Part shown: piece after piece, positions 52,029-60,517 of the stretch
Numbering within the stretch: the first letter of the stretch is position 1
How the letters are laid out: every line of letters begins with the position of its first letter
The notes under the pieces: generated by a model
Told to the model about the DNA's origin: nothing
The model's database searches: none
Seen by the model: the letters and a program-made list of their open reading frames with translations, nothing else
Position numbers and translations under genes: made by a program
Origin: Gammaproteobacteria bacterium 42_54_T18
Lineage (GTDB): Bacteria; Pseudomonadota; Gammaproteobacteria; Pseudomonadales; Ketobacteraceae
NCBI GenBank assembly: GCA_002163245.1
Contig: MAAL01000063.1
Coordinates: 1-64,000 of the forward strand
Direction: 5' to 3'
Length of the DNA stretch: 64,000 nucleotides

Positions 52029-53564
52029 ATGCGAGTGATTGATTTTTTTGACCAGGGTGCTGAGCTGTATCCAAATAATTTGGCGTTTGTTGATGACCTT
52101 GGTGAGATCACCTATTCGGATGCGCGCTCTTTCAGTATGCGCTTAGCATCCGCTATTCGTGCCCGTGGTTATAGCAAAGGGGATAAGGTTGGTGTGTTGT
52201 CGCCAAACTCCAATATTGCTTTCTTGACACTCCTTGGTGTGTTTCGTGGCGAATCAGCGTGGATACCTATCAATCCTCGTAATGCAACGGCAGCAAATGC
52301 AGATCTACTGGGGCGCTTTGACGGGTCGCTGTTGTTTTATCACAGTGCTTTTGAAAAAGAGGCGATGGAGTTAAAAGACACGGTTAAATCGCTTCAAGAA
52401 GTTGTTTGCATTGATAAGGGTTTAGATACTTGGCTAGCCGATGCTGGCGATGATTTTGAGATGGATGATGAGGATCCAGAAGGTGTTTTTGCAATATTTC
52501 CAACGGGAGGAACCACAGGGGCACCAAAAGGTGTGGTGGTACTTCACCGAAATTTAGAGGCTATGTTTACCAATTTCTGGACACATTTTAATTATTACGA
52601 CAATACCAAACATTTGGTTGTTGCACCGATGACGCATTCATCAGGCGCGCTGGGCTGTATGCACTTCTCCAGAGGTGGCACTAACTACATAATGAATCAG
52701 GTTAGCCCTCAGGCCATTATTGAAGCCATTCAAAAGCAAAAAATAACGCATCTGTTTTTACCGCCAACCGTACTGTATATGATTCTAGCGTTACCGGATG
52801 TTAGAGATTATGACTACTCATCATTGCAGCACTTTTTAATTGGTTCAGCCCCTTGTTCTTTGACGAAATTAAAAGAAGCCATTGACGTTTTTGGTCCGGT
52901 AATGACAGAAGCCTTTGGGCAGACGGAAGCGCCAGCGGCCATCACTGCAAAAGCGCCTTGGGATTATCTTGACGCAAACGGCGAGATAATTGAGTCGCGA
53001 TTAAAAAGTATTGGACGTCCTTGTGTTTTGAATAAAGTAGCAATTTTGGATGATGACGGTAATAAAATGCCATTGGGGGAGTCGGGTGAAATATGTGTGC
53101 GAGGTCGATTGGTTACCCAAGGTTATTACAAGAATCCAGAGGCCACTGCCGAGAGTCGACAGTTTGGCTGGCATCATACCGGCGACATTGGCGTGATGGA
53201 TGAAGAAGGGTATATCACCATCGTTGATCGCAAGAAAGATATGATTATCACGGGCGGTTTTAATGTTTTTCCCAATGAAATTGAACAAGTATTATGTCAA
53301 TTTGATGCAGTACAAGACTGTGCCGTTATTGGTGTACCCGATGAAAAGTGGGGCGAGGCGGTGAAAGCAATCGTACAACTTAAGCCTGAAATGATCACCG
53401 ACGAATCTGCATTGTTAGCATTTTGCAAATCAAAATTGGGAAGCGTTAAAACCCCAAAAAGTATCGAATTTTTTGATGATTTACCGCGCAGCCCGGCAGG
53501 GAAAGTACTTAAAACCGAACTGCGTAAAAAATATTGGGCGGACTGTGAACGCGCAGTTAATTAA
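52029..53564 (+). CDS. Acyl-CoA ligase (FadD3-like), first gene of the thiolase/DUF35 operon
   Basis: A 511-residue ANL-superfamily ligase. ATG 52029 has GGGAG seven bases upstream and starts at the family's natural N-terminus (VIDFFDQGAELYP); the frame's extension to 51933 has no such site. Motifs are FPTGGTTGAPKGVV, EAFGQTEAPAA, HHTGDIGVMDEEGYITIVDR, MIITGGFNVFPNEIEQ and PAGKVLKTEL. It resembles FadD3/FadD17-like ligases of ring-containing acids, but the substrate is not set by sequence. It is followed by the thiolase genes in the same direction, so it probably makes the CoA ester on which they act. Confidence 0.92.
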   Translation: MRVIDFFDQGAELYPNNLAFVDDLGEITYSDARSFSMRLASAIRARGYSKGDKVGVLSPNSNIAFLTLLGVFRGESAWIPINPRNATAANADLLGRFDGSLLFYHSAFEKEAMELKDTVKSLQEVVCIDKGLDTWLADAGDDFEMDDEDPEGVFAIFPTGGTTGAPKGVVVLHRNLEAMFTNFWTHFNYYDNTKHLVVAPMTHSSGALGCMHFSRGGTNYIMNQVSPQAIIEAIQKQKITHLFLPPTVLYMILALPDVRDYDYSSLQHFLIGSAPCSLTKLKEAIDVFGPVMTEAFGQTEAPAAITAKAPWDYLDANGEIIESRLKSIGRPCVLNKVAILDDDGNKMPLGESGEICVRGRLVTQGYYKNPEATAESRQFGWHHTGDIGVMDEEGYITIVDRKKDMIITGGFNVFPNEIEQVLCQFDAVQDCAVIGVPDEKWGEAVKAIVQLKPEMITDESALLAFCKSKLGSVKTPKSIEFFDDLPRSPAGKVLKTELRKKYWADCERAVN

Positions 53565-53603
53565 TTGTATTAATCAAAAGTAAGCGTGCTGGAGAAGTAG
53601 AAT

Positions 53604-54848
53604 ATGAGTGACGGTGTAAATATAGTCGGTGTAGGTATGACCCACTTTACCATTCATTTGGATAAGACATACCAGCAACTCTGTGCGATGGCAATTGATG
53701 AGGCCTTAGAAAATGCGGGTCTCGAAAAAGATGTTTTGCAGAGTGTATTTTTTGCCAATAGCGCATGGGGTATTTTTGAAGACCAGCATACGATTCGTGG
53801 CCAATGTGCTATGCGTCCCTATGGTCTGTTAGGCATCCCCATCATCAATATTGAGAATGCCTGCTCGTCGGCATCCACTGCCTTGTACTCCGGGTACATG
53901 GGCATAAAATCAGGCGAATTTGATATAGCTTTAGTTGTTGGTGTCGAAAAATTAGCACATCGTGATAAATCAAAATCGATTGAAGCATTCACTAGTGGCT
54001 TCGATCGTAGCCGGTTGCAAGAAACTTTCGACCTTTACGATCAACTTTCCGCGACGTTTGATGTTGACATGCCTGCTGATGATGGTTTGCCTAAGAGTAA
54101 AGCCATGGAAACGTACGGTGTAATGGCCCGCTGGCATATGTCGAAGTACGGTACGACACAAGAACAAATGGCTAACGTGGTGGTAAAAAACCGCAAAAAT
54201 GGTGCGCTTAATCCCAAAGCACATTGGCAGACGCCAATATCGTTTGAGGAAATAATGAATGAACGACTCATTTCCTATCCGATCACTCGACCTATGTGTG
54301 CACCTATCGGTGATGGTGCCGCAGCAGCGATTATTGTGTCCGATAGGTTTTTGGCCAAGATGACAGGCGCGAATCCTATTCGAATCAGGGCAATGGCGCA
54401 TACATCGGGTCATGCAAAGAAAACCTTTGAAGAAAGTTTAGATATTGCTGAACGGCTTTCAACCGTCGCCTATGAAAAAGCGGGGTTAGGGCCCGAAGAT
54501 ATCCAAATTGCAGAAGTTCATGATGCAAGTGCCTATGGCGAAATTCATCAGGTAGAGGCGCTAGGTTTTACTCCAGAAGGCATGGGGGGAGCATTTATTG
54601 ATTCCGGTAAGTCTGCGATAGATGGAGAGTTACCGATTAATACCAGCGGTGGCTTGATATCTCGAGGCCATCCGGTGGGTGCTAGCGGTTTAGCACAAAT
54701 TTATGAGTTGGTAACGCAGATGAGAGGGCAGGCTGGCGATCGTCAGGTGCCGAAGGATATCAACGTTGCATTGGCAGAAAACGGTGGTGGAATTCTCACT
54801 CTCGAGGAAGCGTCAATGACCATTTCCATTTTGGAAAAAGTAAGTTAA
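53604..54848 (+). CDS. SCP2-type thiolase (Ltp-like) with complete catalytic set
   Basis: A 414-residue thiolase-fold protein. It has the nucleophile Cys87 (IENACSSAS), His306 in EVHDAS, and His356 in the SRGHPVGAS motif, so the usual acid/base residues are present. The absence of the second Cys near the C-terminus (AENGGG) is normal for the SCP2 type. SCP2 thiolases cleave 3-ketoacyl-CoAs with bulky branched chains; one branch (Ltp2) performs retro-aldol cleavage with a DUF35 partner. Here DUF35 genes lie downstream in the same operon. Twenty-four bases separate it from the next thiolase-like gene. Confidence 0.9.
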   Translation: MSDGVNIVGVGMTHFTIHLDKTYQQLCAMAIDEALENAGLEKDVLQSVFFANSAWGIFEDQHTIRGQCAMRPYGLLGIPIINIENACSSASTALYSGYMGIKSGEFDIALVVGVEKLAHRDKSKSIEAFTSGFDRSRLQETFDLYDQLSATFDVDMPADDGLPKSKAMETYGVMARWHMSKYGTTQEQMANVVVKNRKNGALNPKAHWQTPISFEEIMNERLISYPITRPMCAPIGDGAAAAIIVSDRFLAKMTGANPIRIRAMAHTSGHAKKTFEESLDIAERLSTVAYEKAGLGPEDIQIAEVHDASAYGEIHQVEALGFTPEGMGGAFIDSGKSAIDGELPINTSGGLISRGHPVGASGLAQIYELVTQMRGQAGDRQVPKDINVALAENGGGILTLEEASMTISILEKVS

Positions 54849-54872
54849 TCATCGTAAATCGAGGAGGCGTAA

Positions 54873-56030
54873 GTGAAAAAAGTCGCAATAGTAAGTTACG
54901 GTGTTCTTCCCTACACATCAGCCGATGAGGTCGGCATGTGGAGTGACGAAGCCACGTTTAAAGTAACTCGGGAAGCATTGGCTAAAATTAACCTTTCCGC
55001 AGACAAGATCGATACCGTAATCCTGTCCTCTATGGACGGACTTGACGGTATCACCATCAGTAACGCGTTAATGGCTCCTGCTGCCGGCGCATTTAAAAAG
55101 GAGTCAACGCGGATCGAAAATGGCGGCATTCACTGTGCTGTTTCGGCGATAGCCGGCATCCTTTCCGGTAGCGCAGATATTGTAGTGGTCGCGTCTTCGG
55201 ATACGATTAAGACGGACTTGGATTACGTGTCTAACGCTACCCAGGATTCGGTTTTTCGGGCGCCATTGGGATTTAATCAGGATCAAACTTTCGGCCTGTT
55301 GGCAACCGAGTGCCTAAAAAACACGGATGCCACCGAGGATGATTTTGCTGCGGTTTCCGCGAAAAATTATCGCAATGGGGCACGAAACTCATTAGCACAC
55401 GTTAAGGCTGGACACGAGGCTGACGAGATTAAGTCCTCGAAAATGGCCAGTTGGCCATTGACCGACCTGCAAATCGCAAAACCTTCGTACGGTGCTGCTG
55501 CAATTATTTTTGCCAGTGAAGAAACGGCTAAAAAACTCACCGATAACCCTGTTTGGGTAACCGGTATCGGCGTTGGTACAAATGCCTACTTTGGCAGCTG
55601 GGAAGAACTTTCCGGTAATGCAGGATTAGAGAAAGCGGCTAAAAAAGCCTATGAGAAAGCGGGTATTAAAAATCCAGCAGAAGATCTGGATTTTGTTGAA
55701 CTAGCCAATCCATTCTCGGCTTTTGAACTTATGGCCTATGAAACATTGGGTTTGTGTGAAAAAGGAAAGGCGGCTGATCTTATGCGTAATGGCGCCACGG
55801 AAATGGATGGCAGCATCCCGGTGAATATTTCTGGAGGTTCGCTTTCAACAAATGGTCTTAATAGTTCAGGGGTTTTTCGCATGATTCAGGCCGTTCGTAT
55901 TATGAATGGTGAAAGTGAGGGCGTTGATATTGGTAATCCCAAAAAGGCGCTTGTGCATGACAGCGATATGAATATAAGTGCGGTTGGTGGTGATTCACAC
56001 GCCGTGTTGATACTGGAAAAGGGGGTGTAG
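54873..56030 (+). CDS. Thiolase-fold protein lacking the catalytic histidines
   Basis: A 385-residue SCP2-thiolase relative. Where the complete thiolase has VHDAS it has LANPFSAFE (279-281 are NPF), and where that protein has RGHPVG it has STNGLN (about 325-330). A cysteine (Cys88, GGIHCAVS) is present near the nucleophile position but the sequence around it is different. It therefore cannot follow the normal thiolase mechanism and may be a retro-aldolase-type or structural subunit. It is a paralogue of the next protein (both have AGIKNP, NPF.(A/G)FEL). The ribosome binding site is GGAGG. The gene ends one base before the next ATG. Confidence 0.85.
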   Translation: MKKVAIVSYGVLPYTSADEVGMWSDEATFKVTREALAKINLSADKIDTVILSSMDGLDGITISNALMAPAAGAFKKESTRIENGGIHCAVSAIAGILSGSADIVVVASSDTIKTDLDYVSNATQDSVFRAPLGFNQDQTFGLLATECLKNTDATEDDFAAVSAKNYRNGARNSLAHVKAGHEADEIKSSKMASWPLTDLQIAKPSYGAAAIIFASEETAKKLTDNPVWVTGIGVGTNAYFGSWEELSGNAGLEKAAKKAYEKAGIKNPAEDLDFVELANPFSAFELMAYETLGLCEKGKAADLMRNGATEMDGSIPVNISGGSLSTNGLNSSGVFRMIQAVRIMNGESEGVDIGNPKKALVHDSDMNISAVGGDSHAVLILEKGV

Positions 56031-56031
56031 C

Positions 56032-57201
56032 ATGGCTAGACGAGTTGGCGTAATTGGGGTTGGCAACACTCCATATACCAGTGCAAAAAGAGAAACACGG
56101 GAACGGTCGGAAATCGGAAGAGCCTGTATCAAGAATGCGATCGATTTTGTTGGTAACGGGTTGACGTTGTCGGATATTGATGCGGTTTATTATACAACGG
56201 TTGATGGTTTTGAGGGTACGCAGAGACCGGATAGAACAATGGATTGTTTGGCCAAAGGAACCAATGCACCGGTGTATTTTGTAAATACTGGTGGCACCTC
56301 GGGCGGCAGCACCATTAAAGACGCCTATCGAGCGGTGGCTTCTGGGTTATACGATATTGTGGTGGTGTATGGCGCGGGCTCATTAATTGCCACCAAAAAT
56401 GCCCAACAAATTCTCAACAGTGCATCGCCACCCTTAATTGAAAGTAAAAGTGGCATTGGTGCGATTCACATTGGCGGCTTTTATTTAAATAAATATAAGT
56501 CGGACTATGGAATAACCGATTTGGATTTTGCTACGGTGGCCGCAAAAAGCCACAAACATGCGAAGAACAACCCTTTTGCACATATTCGAAAAGGCTATAC
56601 GGTAGATGAGGTGTTGGCTTCGCCTATGCTTGTTTCTCCCATTCGTATGCTTGAGGTTTGCCCTGTATCTTCTGGTGCTTGCAGTATGATTTTGGTCTCT
56701 GAGGAAAAAGCGAAAGAGCTTTCAGAGACACCGGTATGGATCAAAGCGGCCAGCAGTATTACGAACTCATTTACAACGGCTTATAGAGAATTCAAGGGAT
56801 TCGAAATGTTAGAAGTTTTAGCCAATCGAATTTATGAGAAGGCCGGTATTAAAAATCCTCTTGAGGAAATTGATTACGCAGAGGTCTTTAACCCATTCGC
56901 CGGTTTTGAATTGCTTGAATATGAAGCTCTTGGGTTTTGCGGAAAAGGAGAAGCTCCACATATTCTCCATGACGGTATAACAGATCTGGGTGGGAAACTG
57001 CCTGTCAATTTGTCGGGAAGTACCCTTTGTACTAACTCTGGTGTCGCGGCATCACTTACCCGACAGGCTGAAACCTGTTTGCAATTGATGGGTAAAGTTG
57101 AAGGGGGAAGGCAAGTGGAAAATGCCAGGTTGGGACTTGCACATACCTGGGGTGGCAATATGGGACAGTTTGATACCTTGACGTTGTTTGAGAGAGACTA
57201 A
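56032..57201 (+). CDS. Thiolase-fold protein lacking nucleophile and catalytic histidines
   Basis: A 389-residue protein paralogous to the preceding one. At the nucleophile position it has FVNTGGTSGGS with no Cys; the HD motif is replaced by VFNPFAGFE (287-289 NPF) and the GHP motif by STLCTNSGV (about 330-338). It is clearly thiolase-fold by its GNTPYTS start, GLYDIVVVYGAGSL helix-strand region and C-terminal GGNMGQFDTLTL. Together with the paralogue next door it probably forms a heteromer, as seen in archaeal thiolase/DUF35 assemblies. The start codon follows the previous stop by one base. Confidence 0.85.
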   Translation: MARRVGVIGVGNTPYTSAKRETRERSEIGRACIKNAIDFVGNGLTLSDIDAVYYTTVDGFEGTQRPDRTMDCLAKGTNAPVYFVNTGGTSGGSTIKDAYRAVASGLYDIVVVYGAGSLIATKNAQQILNSASPPLIESKSGIGAIHIGGFYLNKYKSDYGITDLDFATVAAKSHKHAKNNPFAHIRKGYTVDEVLASPMLVSPIRMLEVCPVSSGACSMILVSEEKAKELSETPVWIKAASSITNSFTTAYREFKGFEMLEVLANRIYEKAGIKNPLEEIDYAEVFNPFAGFELLEYEALGFCGKGEAPHILHDGITDLGGKLPVNLSGSTLCTNSGVAASLTRQAETCLQLMGKVEGGRQVENARLGLAHTWGGNMGQFDTLTLFERD

Positions 57202-57213
57202 GGAGAATTCACT

Positions 57214-57696
57214 ATGACAGAATTAACGACCAACCTTCAATGGAATCTACATTGCGACTTTTCACAGCCTCAGGGCGAGCTGTATAGCCAGTTTATGAGC
57301 GCGCTCAAAGATAAAGTGTTTTTGGGTACCAAGATTGGAGAAAAGAGCTATTTTCCAGTGAAACAATTTTGTAGCACGACTTATCAAGAACCTGAAAAGG
57401 TGCTTGAGTCCGATGGTGTTGGTGTCGTCGAGTCGTTCACTATTTACAATAAAAAACCATCGCGTGTCGCGTTTCCCGGTGCGGATCTTACGGTGGAAGC
57501 ACCGTATATCGTTGCGGCTATAAGCGTTCATAATTCGAGCCAAAGCTTTTTTCATTTTCTTTCGGGCGTTGATATCGACAATCCGTTGGCGCTTCTAAAA
57601 AGTATTAAAGCTGGCTTAGAAGTGAGACCTGTTTGGGCGGAGAATCGTCAAGGAAATATCCTGGACATTCTCTACTTTGAACCTGTCTCCTCGTAA
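57214..57696 (+). CDS. DUF35 OB-fold protein without a complete zinc ribbon
   Basis: A 160-residue DUF35-type protein. Like its neighbour it begins with a helix (GELYSQFMSALKDK) and ends with WAENRQGNILDILYFEPV, the OB-fold end. The zinc-ribbon part is degenerate: in the aligned segment TKIGEKSYFPVKQFCSTTY only one of four expected cysteines (Cys53) remains. It may act as a non-metal scaffold next to the zinc-binding partner, giving a specific pair for the two thiolase-like proteins. The start follows the previous gene by 12 bp. Confidence 0.85.
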   Translation: MTELTTNLQWNLHCDFSQPQGELYSQFMSALKDKVFLGTKIGEKSYFPVKQFCSTTYQEPEKVLESDGVGVVESFTIYNKKPSRVAFPGADLTVEAPYIVAAISVHNSSQSFFHFLSGVDIDNPLALLKSIKAGLEVRPVWAENRQGNILDILYFEPVSS

Positions 57697-57739
57697 AATT
57701 AAACGTTTGGTAAAATAGAAGTTTTCCAGAGGAATGATC

Positions 57740-58201
57740 ATGGAATCAATTGAAAATCAAAAGGTCGACTATTCTTGGGATATACCTTATAGCGCTGTCT
57801 TAGGTGAAACCTATGCGATCTTTATGAAGGGTATGAAAGACAAAAAAATAATGGGAAATGAATGTAAGAGCTGTAAAGGCGTACACTTCCCAGCGAAACC
57901 ATTTTGTGAAAAATGCTACGAAGCGTGCGAGGAATGGGTGGAGCTTGATGGTGCTGCAACACTGGTAACCTACGCCGTGTGTTACATACCGATGCCTCAT
58001 TTACCGAAGCCTCCGTCTATTACGGGTATCATTAACTTTAATGGAAGTATCTTAAACTTTGTCCATAACGTTGGCGGTATCGATGTCTCTGATCCAACTA
58101 AAGTGGAGGAGCAGTTGACAGTGGGTATGAAGCTTAAACCGGTGTGGAAGGATGTACGTGAAGGTGACATGTTTGATATTGACTACTTTGAACCTGCGTA
58201 A
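57740..58201 (+). CDS. DUF35 OB-fold/zinc-ribbon protein (ChsH2-like C-terminal domain)
   Basis: A 153-residue protein with the full DUF35 layout: an N-terminal helix (GETYAIFMKGMKDKK), a rubredoxin-like zinc ribbon (CKSC and CEKC pairs) and an OB-fold ending DMFDIDYFEPA. Such proteins partner thiolase-fold enzymes; examples are the archaeal acetoacetyl-CoA thiolase/HMG-CoA synthase complex and the Ltp2/ChsH2 aldolase of sterol degradation. ATG 57740 has AGAGGA six bases upstream; the ATG at 57734 is inside that context and less likely. It is the sister of the gene at 57214. Confidence 0.92.
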   Translation: MESIENQKVDYSWDIPYSAVLGETYAIFMKGMKDKKIMGNECKSCKGVHFPAKPFCEKCYEACEEWVELDGAATLVTYAVCYIPMPHLPKPPSITGIINFNGSILNFVHNVGGIDVSDPTKVEEQLTVGMKLKPVWKDVREGDMFDIDYFEPA

Positions 58202-58241
58202 CATGAACCTGCATAACGTAACACATATTAATGTTTGATGT

Positions 58242-58268
58242 TGAGTGGCAGTTAAACGCTGCCACTCA
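58242..58268. terminator. Ten-bp stem-loop between the DUF35 and enoyl-CoA hydratase genes
   Basis: TGAGTGGCAG and its exact complement flank a 7-base loop. Only a weak T-rich sequence follows on the plus strand. It may partly terminate transcription or protect upstream RNA, reducing expression of the distal genes. Confidence 0.6.
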
Positions 58269-58293
58269 TTGAATATATTGTTTGGAGAATAAT

Positions 58294-59067
58294 ATGAGTA
58301 GTACTGTAACTTATAAAATAGAAAATGAAATCGCTATTGTTACCATGAATAACCCACCGGCAAACCAGTTTTCAGAAGCACTAATTAATGACTTTATTTC
58401 CGCTTTCGAACACTTGCATGAAGAGAAACTACGCGTGGTTGTGTTGACCGGCACCAATCAGTTTTTTCAGGCTGGTGTGGATATCAGTATGTTGGGTAAT
58501 GTGGAAACAAAAGAGAAGGGTCTTGAGTTTTGTGATGTGTGCCAAAAGATAACCAACCTTGTTGCCACAATGCCTTGCCCCGTGATTGCAATGGTTAACG
58601 GAGTGGCATTGGGGGGCGGCAGTGAATTGATCGCTGCCTGTGATATTCGTGTTGCTTCAAAAGATGCGAAGTTCGGGTTGCCTGAAGTGGGTTGGGGCGT
58701 TTACCCAGGAGCTGGTGGTACTAAGCGTATTCCTGCGTTAATCGGCCCGGGAAAAGCCAAGATGTTAATGTTTTCTGGAAAGACGCTGACCGCAGATGAA
58801 GCCCTGGAAATCGGTTTAGTCGATGAAGTGGTAGAAGCAGGCTCGCTATTGGATAGCACCATGACATTGGCAACGATGATTGCGCGCCAAAGCCCTTCGG
58901 CTGTACGCGGAGTAAAAATGGCGATAGATAAAGGACTGCATGTCAGTCTTGAAGAAGCGCTGGCAATCGAACGTGATGGTCTAGGTGAGTTGGTTACAAC
59001 GGGGGATCTTCTTGAAGGTTCTGCGGCCTTTGCTGAAAGACGCAAGCCTGTTTATGAAGTGAAGTAG
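58294..59067 (+). CDS. Enoyl-CoA hydratase/isomerase family protein
   Basis: A 257-residue crotonase-fold enzyme. Both catalytic glutamates of hydratases are present, Glu111 (GGGSELIAACD) and Glu131 (GLPEVGWG). The oxyanion hole segments FFQAGVDIS and VALGGGSE are normal. It probably hydrates a 2-enoyl-CoA to a 3-hydroxyacyl-CoA, the substrate type for the aldolase- or thiolase-like proteins encoded upstream. ATG 58294 with GGAGA upstream is preferred over the TTG at 58282. Confidence 0.93.
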   Translation: MSSTVTYKIENEIAIVTMNNPPANQFSEALINDFISAFEHLHEEKLRVVVLTGTNQFFQAGVDISMLGNVETKEKGLEFCDVCQKITNLVATMPCPVIAMVNGVALGGGSELIAACDIRVASKDAKFGLPEVGWGVYPGAGGTKRIPALIGPGKAKMLMFSGKTLTADEALEIGLVDEVVEAGSLLDSTMTLATMIARQSPSAVRGVKMAIDKGLHVSLEEALAIERDGLGELVTTGDLLEGSAAFAERRKPVYEVK

Positions 59068-59145
59068 GTTCGAAGGTAGCGTTGGTTTTCCGCCAACTAT
59101 TATTCTAGAAATTATGGTTTTACAACTTGAAGTTAGGAGTGTTTT

Positions 59146-60462
59146 ATGAAAACTATTGGAATTGTAGGAGGCGGAATTACAGGGTTAACGTGCGCCTATA
59201 AACTGCAAAATGAGTTTGAGGTAACACTGTTTGAGAGAGACGACAATCTAGGGGGGCAGGCACAGACTGCGGAGGTCAACGGTATAACGGTTGAACATGC
59301 AGTATCGGTGGTGGCAGAGCTTACCTATGTTGAATTTTTTAAGATAATGAAAGAAATAGAGTTTGATGAATTTAAACCCTATGCGCTTAATGGTCTGCAT
59401 GTTCATGATCGCGCAAAAACCGCATATTATCTCGATACCAATCTTCGTAGATTAATTAGCTTGTTGCCCAAGTATTTAAAAGACAAGCCGTTGGGTATCG
59501 TTGATACGTTGCAGCTGATACCTTTTTTTAATCGGATGTACGCGGACTACCGAAAAGGTGATCTCGACGATGTGTTGGTTCTGGACGCCTATACAAAATA
59601 CCCAGGTTACGAAACACTTGTCACCACGGTGTTAACCATATTAAGCCTTATAACATCAGTACAGGTAAAAAATACCACCATAGCACATGTACTAAATTTC
59701 ATTTTCGATTTTGAAAATAATAAAGAATACACCAACCCTCTGATGCAGGTAATAAAACTTTTTAATGATGTAACGGTTCCTGACGGTGGGGTTGGGGCTT
59801 ATATCGATAAGCTTAGAGGATTGACCAAGGCTAAGTTTATAACGAATACTGAAGTCATTAACGTGAGGCGAAACCCAGATTCTACTGTCACTGTGTGTAT
59901 CGCAGATGGGGGTGAGGTGACGTTCGATACGGTAATTGTTGCGGCCCAGCCCTTCCAGGTGGGTTCATTTCTAGAGTATAAAAATGACGAAGAACAGGAT
60001 GGGTTTTCTCGTTTGGCGGAGCTAATAACGCATTCCATGGTAACCAATCATACGGATGAAGGCATCCTTCCTGGCGTTAAATCGACTGATGGTTTTGTCG
60101 ACTTTCGGCTTGATTATCATGAAAATGCCTCGCAAACCACCATTGCCAGAGAGGGCTATTTCTACACAGCCCAAACCCTTCCTGAAAGTTTTAAGCACAA
60201 CGGCCGTGACGGAGAAATATTTTCTGATACCGGAGTGACTCCCGATAACTATTCAATAGATAAAGAAAAAATTCTAACTCAGCATTTTCATGCGGTGCAA
60301 CATATGACACCAGAAACCTCGGTGATTCTAAATAACATTGCTGAATGTAGCGGTGAAGATAACCTGCATTTTGCCTGTGCAGCACTGAGTAAATACCCAA
60401 CCTCACAAGAAGGTGGCGTAAGATCTGCGCTGAGTGTGGTGAAGAAACTGCAAGCAGTGTAA
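59146..60462 (+). CDS. FAD-dependent oxidoreductase (amine-oxidase-like fold)
   Basis: A 438-residue flavoprotein. It has an N-terminal dinucleotide motif (IGIVGGGITGLTCAYKL), an acidic end of the second strand (FERDDNLGGQAQT) and, near the C-terminus, the second FAD contact region (HFACAALSKYPTSQEGGVRSALSVV). The middle (about 120-330) is a substrate domain with hydrophobic stretches (TTVLTILSLITSVQV). Such proteins include amine oxidases, phytoene-desaturase relatives and ketosteroid-type dehydrogenases; sequence alone does not choose between them. It ends next to a long inverted repeat. Confidence 0.85.
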   Translation: MKTIGIVGGGITGLTCAYKLQNEFEVTLFERDDNLGGQAQTAEVNGITVEHAVSVVAELTYVEFFKIMKEIEFDEFKPYALNGLHVHDRAKTAYYLDTNLRRLISLLPKYLKDKPLGIVDTLQLIPFFNRMYADYRKGDLDDVLVLDAYTKYPGYETLVTTVLTILSLITSVQVKNTTIAHVLNFIFDFENNKEYTNPLMQVIKLFNDVTVPDGGVGAYIDKLRGLTKAKFITNTEVINVRRNPDSTVTVCIADGGEVTFDTVIVAAQPFQVGSFLEYKNDEEQDGFSRLAELITHSMVTNHTDEGILPGVKSTDGFVDFRLDYHENASQTTIAREGYFYTAQTLPESFKHNGRDGEIFSDTGVTPDNYSIDKEKILTQHFHAVQHMTPETSVILNNIAECSGEDNLHFACAALSKYPTSQEGGVRSALSVVKKLQAV

Positions 60463-60469
60463 AGGGTTG

Positions 60470-60517
60470 GAATAATCTATTGGCGCTAATTGGATACCAC
60501 ACGCCAATAGATTATTC
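60470..60517. terminator. 16-bp perfect inverted repeat between convergent genes
   Basis: GAATAATCTATTGGCG (60470-60485) pairs exactly with 60502-60517; the loop is 16 bases. It lies between two convergent genes, and the right arm overlaps the last codons of the minus-strand gene. It can fold on both strands, fitting a bidirectional terminator, though there is no long T-run. Confidence 0.7.

Noticed and set aside
53970-54413. 147-codon ORF antisense to the complete thiolase gene
   Set aside because: It is a shadow of a well-supported gene with clear motifs; its composition (Cys/His/Arg-rich) is typical of a wrong frame.
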